From positions 2,887,111 to 2,951,110 of the forward strand of contig BCJC01000002.1 of assembly GCA_001600175.1 (NCBI GenBank): DNA of 64,000 nt. Reading direction: 5' to 3'. The translations under genes and the position numbers were made by a program. Below are positions 46,541 through 55,413 of the stretch, one piece after another (the stretch's first letter is position 1; each line of letters starts with the position of its first letter). The DNA is from Erythrobasidium yunnanense (taxonomy: Eukaryota; Basidiomycota; Cystobasidiomycetes; Erythrobasidiales; Erythrobasidiaceae). A model generated the notes under the pieces. It saw only the letters and a program-made list of their open reading frames with translations, was not told the DNA's origin and made no database searches.

Positions 46541-47361
46541 TTATCGTCTAATGCGGGCCATCGAATACTTTTGTCCTCTTGGCGCAACGCCAGCAAAGTC
46601 GTACGCGAAGCTAGCCACGAAGACTATGTAGACCAAAGCTACGATCCATCCGAAGATCGCAGCTCTATTGTATTCTTCTCTGAAACGATAAGCTTGAAAG
46701 ACGGCTGCCAGAGCTATTTCTGCGACGATGAAGAAGAGCTTCAGGAAGAACGAGATCCGAAGACGCTGGTCGTGGAAGTCGTGTTCGAGAAGACCGTACT
46801 CCCAGCATATGAATATGGCTGCGATCAGATAGCCGACGCTGGCGTGTCGAGATCAGGTTCGTGAAATCTGGGAAGATTGAGTGACGGACCTACATGAAAA
46901 CGATCAGGAAGATGTTGTGCTCTGTCGAGTAGTTGTGTGTATCCAATATAGTCAGGGCAATGAGACCAACTCCACCGACGAAGGCAAACAAGATCGCCAA
47001 TACGCTCAACCACTTCTGATCTTTCGAAGTATTTCTCGCCAGGCGGCCTTCATGTCGTAGATATCTTTCCAGAATAACACAGATGTTGAAAAGAATGACT
47101 GTTGTCGTACTGCCTGCTATCAACAGTGCTTTCATGCCAGCCGTGGCGCCGATGTCGGAGATGTAGGGAAAGGTCTGCTTGCGGTCCATCCAGCCATAGT
47201 GCGGCTGACCATTCGTATACCATACAATGAGCATCGTTCCAAGCGTGACTATGGTCTTGATCAGCTCGTTGTTTCAGGCTGGATTTGCGCTGTATGAACT
47301 CACCTAGCCAGATGAACGCAGCTAGAAGGGGCAGAAGCCAGTACTTGCTACTGTTGCTCAT
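46541..47361 (-). CDS. SFK1: Frag1/DRAM/Sfk1 family membrane protein
   Basis: Exons 47361-47304, 47248-46894 and 46838-46541; 236 aa. The family includes yeast Sfk1, a plasma-membrane protein that supports phosphoinositide 4-kinase function and lipid asymmetry. About six hydrophobic segments can be seen: YWLLPLLAAFIWLG, TLGTMLIVWYTN, the block around MKALLIAGSTTTVILFNICV, WLSVLAILFAFVGGVGLIAL, the IFLIVFMIVGYLIAAIFICW block and two near the end. Family markers include FPYISDIGA in the first loop, YLRHEGRL, and LDTHNYSTEHN. The C terminus YDFAGVAPRGQKYSMARIRR is short and basic. Encoded opposite to PUP1 and convergent with it. Confidence 0.85.
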
Positions 47362-48171
47362 ACATAGGTGCTATTCTCGCGAGCGATACAGGCCTACATG
47401 TGTTAGCCATAGTCACGGACAGGATTTGCGGTCCTGCAAAAGAGTGGGCTGTGCTGGCGTGCGCGACAGACTGTATAGAGCGATTTTGTCTGAATGAAGA
47501 AGTGGAAGACAGGACATTAAAGTAGGTTTCCGGTAAGTCGCCTCAACGACGATAGGAAGCCTCATATATGGTGCATCCAAGCAAATCGGAATGTATGTCG
47601 GAGGTCATAGTCAGGAGTAGATAAAGGATCCAGGTATACTCTCTTTCCCTACTCAGATGGTTTGCCAATCTAGGTCGAATTCAGATTAGACCTTACGAGT
47701 CGAGATATGGGGTTGTGGTATCATTATCAGACCCAGTATCATGTCCCAGAGATCGTGGGATGTACACATGCTTCTTCCTTCATTGGCTAATAGTCCCTTG
47801 ACTAATAGACGGATTCCGATGGGGAATTCCCCATCCTTTCCGTCTGTAAAGTTCTGTATGGACAATCTCCATCGTGGACGTCCCGGTTGGTTTCTTTCGT
47901 ATCATTCGACTGTCTGGGAAGATACAGAACAAGTCAGAGACCCGTCGACTCTTCACAGTTTCTTATCTTTCTGGTTCGAAAGTCCAAGGTTCACCCGCGT
48001 AGTTTACCCAGTGAGCAAAAGCTCCACGTGCCTCGGCCCGTTGCTGATAAAGAGCATCAAATCCTCCTTTGCGTGCAGAGGATTGCACCATCAGCGCAGA
48101 GCAGTCTTCTTCCTCTTCTTTATTGTCAAAGGCTCTTCGTCCCTCAATCTTAGCCAAAAGAAGAGAAAATC
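47362..48171. other. Divergent intergenic region, no supported gene
   Basis: ORFs in several frames at 47740-48290 overlap one another and share no features. Confidence 0.5.
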
Positions 48172-48732
48172 ATGCAAGCATCGCGCTCTGTGCTCTTCCG
48201 CCAGGCGACTCGCGTCTGTCAGGCTATTGCTGTCGAGCCTTCGACGTCCGCAAGAGGGTTCTATCTCGCTACTCTTCCATGGCGTCTAGCTGGCGATGGT
48301 GCCGTCAATCAGACAGCTGGAGCTCGTTTCCTCGATAGCGTCGATATCGGTGAGGCGAAATTTGTATATTTGGAACATCGCGCTCCAAGCTGACTGAGGT
48401 TTGCACTGGCAGTCGCTTCTTCCATCTCTACTTCACGTCGCGTATCCCCAACAGCAGGATCTCTAGCACTTAAGCTCGATAGCATCAAGTCCCAAGGAGG
48501 AGCCTGGCTCGTTATCAAAGCTTTAGATGCCCAAGATGCATTGGAGAAGCTGAAGAGTCGTCTGGGAAGCACTGCAAATGCATGGGACGTCGAGAAAGCA
48601 ACTGTGACGAGTGTCGATAGCTTCGTCGAGGGCACAAATCAGGATGGACCTCTATTCGTAGGAGAGAAAGAGGGATTGTATGCAAGAGCTGGCGAAAACG
48701 TCAAGACTGAAGGCCCGCTATATGGCAAGTAG
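48172..48732 (+). CDS. Probable mitochondrial protein, 165 aa, unknown
   Basis: Exons 48172-48349 and 48413-48732 with a 63-nt intron. The N terminus MQASRSVLFRQATRVCQAIA is basic, hydroxylated and lacks acids, as in a mitochondrial presequence, and a second Arg/Ser stretch (STSRRVSPT) follows. The body has an alpha-beta look: GGAWLVIKALDAQDALEKLK, NAWDVEKATVTSV, DGPLFVGEKEGLYARAG. This recalls small ferredoxin-like (YCII or A/B-barrel) folds, but the resemblance is too weak for a call. Function unknown. Confidence 0.6.
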
Positions 48733-49043
48733 GCAGATCGATGGAGGTTTAGGAGAATTACTTGTATTTCATAATAACTTAAATTTAGTGTTGGGGAGTA
48801 GTGATTCGTGTATCTGTTGATGACAACATCATGTCTACTTCTTTGACGAAAAGAGACGAATGTATTGCATTAAGTGCGATAGATAAAAAGAGAAACTACG
48901 GTCGTGAAAAGCTGTCGTTTCGTTTGCGGAGCTAGATGCTACATGTTTGCGGACGGACTGTGAAGAGGCTCATGTCAGTGACGATCTACTGATGATTGAT
49001 GCTGGAGCATGCTCACAAACTTCAGAAGCCTTTGACTGCCTTA
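48733..49043. other. Convergent intergenic region, no supported gene
   Basis: AT-rich 3' flanks; nothing recognised. Confidence 0.5.
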
Positions 49044-49311
49044 TCATAACGCTCTTGATCGTCCAGCGCGTCTGCGGCCACCACCACCACGACCGCAAGT
49101 GAAGATGCAGATGAAGAGATCGGTGATAGCAGAGACTATCGCATTAAGGAAGCGAGCCACCAGGGAGAAGAACGACATGATGGCATTGCCCTGAAAGCGA
49201 GATTGAGGTCAGCCTGAGGTCTGGGTACAAGGTCATCTGGCCTCGAGTCAGAATGAATGTACTTACGATAGCGCTGATGATGCGGGCAAAGAAAGAGCAG
49301 ACTGCACCCAT
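49044..49311 (-). CDS. 63-aa small membrane-associated protein of a fungal MGAVCS type
   Basis: Exons 49311-49267 (15 codons) and 49190-49044, joined over a 76-nt intron (GTAAGT to TTTCAG). The protein is MGAVCSFFARIISAI followed by GNAIMSFFSLVARFLNAIVS, then ITDLFICIFTCGRGGGGRRR and AGRSRAL. Fungal genomes carry many such tiny proteins with an MGAVCS start, two amphipathic/hydrophobic helices with Ala-Ile spacing, and a Cys-Gly-Gly-Arg-rich tail. The N-terminal Gly2 and Cys5 would suit lipid modification (inference). Each exon is too short to stand out as an ORF. Function of this group is not known to me. Confidence 0.75.
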
Positions 49312-51634
49312 GATTGCTGTTGATTGGTCTGATGTGCTTTGAGCTGGATTGATTGATTGATCTGACTCGAGTTGAGCTGGTTCGTTTCTGTGTGGAAGAG
49401 AGGAAAGAGAGAGCCAGAGTTCCAAGGGTTTTGTAGTCGAAAAGCCAGAGCCTTTCAGCAGGACGAGTGACGTCAGGCCCCGATCAGAAAGGGAGAAAAA
49501 CCTTGGTTTTTGGTTGCCGACAAAGGCTTGAGCGGAACTGGTCAGTGTGCAGTGACGTCGGTGTCTTGTGCAGAGGTGGGATGTGAGGTCAGCCTTCCCA
49601 AAGCGCTGACGCGAGGAATATGGGGAGGAAAGCCGTGTCGGAGGTCAGGTAGGCAGCAGGGAAAGGCCTGCTTCTTGTCCGATACTTGTACAGTAGATGA
49701 TGGTTGAAATGCTTTTTGTTGAGGTCTTGTATCATGACTTGCAGAGCTTGCATTAGCTGGAAAGATCCAGCTGGGCAGCAAGGCCGGAGCGACTCGTGGG
49801 CGTAACCTGTTCAGTCGAGGAGGTCTGGGAGATGCGCATCTATAGAATGAAGCAGACTAGATTGGCAGAGCTGGTGCACGGTCGCAAGTATGGCCACGAT
49901 GTGATCGCAAGCCTAATGCTCCGCCAATAGGGTCAGTCTGCTACTGGCTGCCTTCATTAACTTCAAGAGACGCAGGTAAGGAAATTGACCCTGCTCAACT
50001 GATTAGGATCTTGGTACGTTTTAGCGGGGCGCACATGCCATGAAGCCTGATCCAGAACACAGCGCCAGTAGGCTATGACGCGTGATTGACACATGCTTCA
50101 AGCGTGTGAAAGATGAGGCCTAGGAGATAGCGCCGCAGCTTCGCCTTGATCCAGAGAAGAAGAAAGTACGGGTGCACATCATGCAGGAAGATAGTGTCTT
50201 GAAGACATAGAGGCAGCGTAGAGCGCGTATGTAGAATATGAAGCTGACGATGAAGAGATGGAGCTTCGGTGGACCGTTGGAAGATACATAGGCCGGATCT
50301 GCGAGCGCGACAGATGAAGCATTTGTCATGCACGGCTTGACAGCACTTGAGAGGTATAGAAGGTGTTCAGCTGATTCAGGCAAGCCATGGAAAAGTAGAA
50401 GAGCTTCAGAATCGGATAGAGGAGAGGAAAGAAAGAGCTCGATGGGCGATGAGGGAATAAGATGATGAAAGAAGGGAAAGAGGGCACAACCCTTGAACTG
50501 GTGCCTATTCGATGTAACCTTGCATCCAGCATCAAGAGTATATAACACTTCCACAAGATTATTACGCTCTTATCCTCTATACTTCATCACACCCTGCTCC
50601 AAACGCTGAAAAGAACGAACGGTTTCGAATCGAAGGGTATCATGTCGCTTTCACTCTTGCAGAAGAAGTGAAGTGCAGAATTGGAGACAGCTAGCAATCG
50701 TCCGTGTGTAAAGCTATGTGCATAGCTATCCGCCAAAACCTCTGCACGAGCTATATCGAAGGAAGCTGTCGTCTTCAGGCAGCCGGGAGTATCATGCTAA
50801 AGGTCCTGACGTGAAGCAAACTATGGACAGTCAGAAAATGGCTTTAGGAACAGCATTGCGAGGCTGGCCTACCTCAAGCGGGCCACGAGAACTCGGTCAT
50901 CGACGCATCAATCCCGTCCTGCAATGGATCAAGAACAGGCTGCTTTTTCGAAGAGGCGGCGACATCAGCTTTGGCTTATCACATCCTATATCGACAGCGA
51001 AACCTCACCTTTAGGGAGCGCTGTTGGCCGGGCATCTGGTCTGGTCGAGCCAGCTCAGCCAGGAAGCTGGTCTGGATTTCTTCTAGCGCTTTAGGAGCGT
51101 GGGTATCAAGAAGAGCAAGAGAAAGAACAGAGGAGCAACTTTCAAGCTGCGCCCAGTCCTTGGACCCTCACCTGTCGTGCTTTGTGTACACCTCACCTTG
51201 ACAACGGCGGACCGAGCCAAGCTTCAGACGTGATAAGAGTGGCGGCATCCGCGTGCATGTCAAGAGGATCAAGAGAACACAAGCGCGAGATGAGCTCCGG
51301 CATCGGACTTGCTCGTCTGCCTGCCCGACGCCATGCGCTGCACGAAAGAAGAACATACATCTTAGCTACTTACCTGAAGAGCTGCGTGGCAGAAGACGCT
51401 CTCAGAATGTAACGACATGGAGATCGGAAGTCATGCTCGAACCAGCGACGAAGGCGCGAAGAACATGAAAAGGGAAACGAGCTGACATTAGTGTAGAAGC
51501 TGATGCTATCTAAGGATATCTACAACGAAGGGTCTTGAGAGCGGAATGGTGCTGATGTACGCTATAGTATGCTGGTGTGCCGGGAAGGGCGGCAAAGAAT
51601 GCTGATAGAAGACTGATCTATCCAGTCTATCGAT
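49312..51634. other. 2.3-kb region without a supported gene
   Basis: A 144-codon minus ORF (50120-50554) and several plus ORFs near 50.7-51.5 kb lack signal peptides, splice support or conserved-looking blocks. Hydrophobin genes often cluster, but no second Cys-Cys pattern was found here. Probably regulatory sequence for the small protein and 3' flank of the hydrophobin. Confidence 0.45.
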
Positions 51635-52087
51635 TTACAGCAAGCTCAGAGGCGTGCATCCGATGTTGATTAGCTGAAAATGCTACAAGTCAGCTAGGAG
51701 GCACTGAAAAAGGAAGAAATACGCACGCCATCCTGATAGACTTTGGAGCAGCATACAGGGGTGCTCTTCGCGCAAGATCCGAGGTTGAGAAGACCGATAG
51801 GCTGTAGCACATCTATCAGCTACAGCTGCAGACTCAGAAGAAAGCAAGGAACTTACAGAACAACCAAGACCGACGTTCTGACCCAAGAGGGAAGAAGGCA
51901 GAGCCAACAAGTTTCCAAGAGCCTGAGTCGCTTCTTTTCCAGTCATGAGCTGGTCACAGCAGTGGACGTCCTTGGTATCGCAAAAGAAATCGCGCTTGGA
52001 AAGACGAGAGGGAGCAGCTTGAGAGACTGAGGTCAGCGCGAAGAAGGCGAAGATGACGGTGGTGAAGCGGAAGATGGATGAGAACAT
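51635..52087 (-). CDS. Class I-type hydrophobin, 114 aa
   Basis: Exons 52087-51857, 51801-51727 and 51673-51635. A signal peptide (MFSSIFRFTTVIFAFFALTS, cleaved near residue 25) is followed by a possible KR processing site (31-32). The eight cysteines are at 36, 43, 44, 76, 87, 94, 95 and 108, giving C-X6-CC-X31-C-X10-C-X6-CC-X12-C, the hydrophobin pattern. The hydrophobic loop LGNLLALPSSLLGQNVGLGC and the block SPIGLLNLGSCAKSTPVCCS are characteristic. Hydrophobins self-assemble at air-water interfaces and coat aerial hyphae and spores. Only the first exon has a long ORF; the last three Cys positions depend on the two introns. Confidence 0.92.
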
Positions 52088-52676
52088 GGCTGCTTGAGTG
52101 TTGAGTGGGGAAAGTCTGTAGGACCGGGGAATGCTAATGAGCGTGGGTGTGCAAAGAGCGACTGGGGTGAATGAGCTTCCAGGTGAGTTTCCGTTTGGGT
52201 TGCTAAGGGAAGAGGAAGGAGAAGCTGATGTGTTTGGAAGTTGTGTGAATGAAGAAAGGAAACCTTGGACTGTTCGACATCCTCCATTTTATGGTCCTTC
52301 GACTCGCATTCTCGGTCCGGAACCTGGGCTAGAACCGTATCCTTCGCGTCGTTTCCACGACTAGGAACATGGTAGGGAATGTCGTATGGCTGACATTCTT
52401 GCCTTGGATGGGTATGCAAGTCGAAATCGACATGTCCGGCTTCTGTTCAAAATAGGGGCCGGCGATCTAAGCAATGTGCTGACAACTCAGCTTTTGTGTT
52501 GCTTGTGTACTGCTATCATGATGAGTAGTGGTTGTGTATGGTACCAAATGATTAGCCCGATCAGTGCTATCCCTTGTCGTCCAACTTGACGCTGATGGCA
52601 CGCTTTCCAAACCTCGCTTCTCTTTCTTTCGCCAACAAACTCAGAATTGCCCAAGTCTGAGTACAATCAGTAAACA
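52088..52676. other. Divergent promoter region of hydrophobin and FHA gene
   Basis: A minus-strand ORF at 52567-52779 looks partly protein-like but overlaps exon 1 of the plus-strand FHA gene and is treated as a shadow. Confidence 0.45.
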
Positions 52677-54922
52677 ATGAGACCAGCACTGATTCCAGCA
52701 CCCTCGCATCGACGTCGGATCCTGCAAGATCTAAGCGGATTCGGCTATCAGCGTGACGAGGACAGCGCTTCTGGGCCATGTTTCATCATCAATCTCGAAG
52801 TCATTCCTGCATCTATCATGTCGGAAGAGGACGCTATGGACTATCCGCAGCCTACTAAATCATTCTCGAGGTCCGTTATCGCGCTGTCCCGCTGATCCCA
52901 TCACTTTACGCGCTTGAAAGGGATGAAGCGCTGACTTGCGAATGAAATGACAGACGAGGTGGTCAAGTAATGATTGGCAGAGCTTCAAGATCATGTACGC
53001 TGTTTCGTACATTGACTGAAGCCGGTCAGCTGACTCTCGCTTATCTGCTTCGCTCGCTCGCGATACAGCCGGAGAGCTACCTACTGGCGAGAATGGATGG
53101 TACAGGTGCGTAATCATGTCTAACACTGCACAAGCGCATTCGGGATGCTAATAACGAATAATTCCTGCAGGAACGCTGTCATGTCACGTCGTCACGCCAT
53201 CCTGAGATGGGGACAGCTCGGAGTAAGCCTAAGCAGTATATCGCACGATGACATTGACTGACTTTCCTCCTTCAGATCACCATTCAGGACAGAGAATCAA
53301 CCCACGGCACCCGCGTTCATCGAACTGGCCAGATCCTTTCTGCCAAAGAGCAGCCACTTCTTGTGAGATCTCCTTCTCACACGTTCCCCAAGTTATATCA
53401 TTGCTTATCTTTCATGATGCTACAGCTTCGAGATGGTGACGAGATCCAGTTCGGCAAGACTGTCACCCGCGTCGAAGGAAAGTCCGATGCAACCACGGCC
53501 TGCCACAATCCTCTGCGCGTCCGCGTATCCGTCACCCAGGCTCCCGAGCTTCCCAAGATCCAAATCAAGCCAGAACCCGTTTCTCCTGAGAAGCCTGGCA
53601 AGTTCATGTCTCATACCTTCTCCTTCTCAGCCGGAGGAGAGAGTGAGGATGACGAGAGAAATGTCCTCAAGAAAGCACTCGAGATCAATGAGAGTGCAGC
53701 CGTAGTCAAGGCTCCAATCTCAACCGGCACAACTAGTACGGCAGACAAGAGCGATATGTCCATGTCGGAGAACGATGAGGAGGAAGAGGCCAATCAATTC
53801 ACTTTCTCTTCTCCTCCTCTTCCAAGCCAGATGCCCAAATCAGATTTGCACGAGAGGAAGGGCGGAAAAAGTCTGGTATTTGCTGCTATGAAAGAACAAG
53901 CACGACCTTATACTCGCAGTCCGAAAGGCAGCCAGAATGAGCAAAAGAAGAAAGTAGAGGACGATGAAGATGAGGACGATGAAGATTATGAAGAGGGTTA
54001 TGAAGAAGAGGAGGACGAAAGCGAACCTGAAGAGGATCCTTTCTCCTCTTCCAGACCTGCCAGCCCAGAGGCTACTATGAGACCAGAAGAGGGCATTACC
54101 GGCATCGAGCAAGACGAAGACAGTCAGAACAGCTCTTCTGCTACTCAGAGGGCCTCTGAGAATGGAGAAGAAGAACCGTCCCAGTCTGAGGAGACACAGA
54201 TGGTCGCCGAGACCAGAGAGATGGACGCTAGCAACCCCAATGCAGACAATGAGGGAGCCATCAAGGAGGAAGCTAAGGCGCAGACAATCAACGCAGCCAG
54301 ATCGACGGACAAACATGCTGCTCGCACATTTACACCAGACATCGCCAAGATGTCACCCATTCGCGCTGCACTTCCCCGAGAGAGCTCTCAGCAGACATTA
54401 TCTGGTCGAATGGTCCATCTTTTCGAGCCTCCTATCCTTCCTTCAACCACCCCATTGACAACAAGCAGGATCACTACATCAGTCCTTGTTCCAGACTCTC
54501 AGAACGAGTCATCAGCCGATCCTGTCGCAGCAAACTCAAGAGAAGCTGGTCAGACCACTCTCTATGGCTTCTTCAGGCCCACAAATTCTGTTTCTGCAGC
54601 ATCGGAAAGCGGCCAATCTACCTCAGCCCGATCTGACGGGGAGACCTCGTCGTCTAATACTTCCGAGGGCAGCACATTACCCTCTCCAGTACAGAATAAG
54701 ATTGAAATACCATTCGTGCCGGCACAAGTTGTTGGAAAGCGAAAGCGAGATGATGAGGCATCTGAAGACATCGTCAATGTCGTCCCGGAGCCGGTCAAGC
54801 CTATCAAGAAAGCTCGCCGAGGCTTCTCGCTCAAATCAGCAGTATCTCATACCGTATCATTGGCTGCCGGGGCTGTCATGGCTGTCGCCCTTCTGTCCGT
54901 CCTGCCCGAGCTCGACGCCTAG
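52677..54922 (+). CDS. FHA-domain protein with PIP-box-like motif and C-terminal hydrophobic anchor (635 aa)
   Basis: Exons 52677-52870, 52954-52994, 53069-53105, 53171-53222, 53276-53362 and 53426-54922. The four short middle exons together build the FHA domain: RRGGQVMIGRASRSSGELPT, GENGWYRNAVMSRRHAILRW, TIQDRESTHGTRVHRTGQIL and LLLRDGDEIQFGKTVTRVE, with the usual GR, SRRH, STHGT residues. FHA domains bind phosphothreonine. The rest is acidic, SP/TQ-rich disorder with an E/D tract (~residues 320-360). QTTLYGFF at 513-520 fits the PCNA-binding PIP box. KRKRDD and KPIKKARR are NLS-like. The last ~25 residues (SHTVSLAAGAVMAVALLSVL) are hydrophobic, like a tail anchor. Related fungal FHA proteins exist, but I cannot name an orthologue. 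The start could also be MSEEDAMD at ~52819. Confidence 0.75.
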
Positions 54923-55413
54923 ACTCATATATGACTTTTCTACTAAACACGTACCACACCTTCCAAACATCATCTCTGTATCCCAACATGCTAGCAGTAC
55001 GGCTGTAGTATAAGCCAAGTCTCAAATACGGTTCAGTGCAGTCCAGAAAGAACAAAATCAAGTATCAAAATGTCGCGTTGTGCTAGTAAGCAAAGGTTAA
55101 GGTCCTTCTCTGTTTCGTCCCGTTCGTTTCTAGTAGTCAACTCGTGTATTACTAGACTATGTGCTCTTAGTACTAGTTTGTCGATGTAGACTGCCATGCA
55201 AATGCTCTGCTTTTCTGCCTCCGGATGTCGATAAAGCATGTCTCTGGGCTACACTGAGGGTGTTCAGACTGCTCACTCTGAGATGCCTTATATTTTGAAA
55301 AGCTACCCACATTCCGAGATTCCCGGCCGTACTGATCCAGCTGATCTTTTTCTTGCACAAACTGCCTTTTCTGCTTAAAGCATACTGAAGATCAACCTAC
55401 GATTCTTAAGGTC
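54923..55413. other. Intergenic, no supported gene
   Basis: 3' flank of the FHA gene and promoter of the acetoacetyl-CoA synthetase gene. Confidence 0.5.

Noticed and set aside
50120-50554. 144-codon minus-strand ORF upstream of the small protein
   Set aside because: No conserved-looking block, signal peptide or intron support; composition is like antisense of low-complexity sequence.
52567-52779. Minus-strand gene ending at 52567
   Set aside because: It overlaps exon 1 of the FHA gene, whose frame and junctions are independently supported by the domain.
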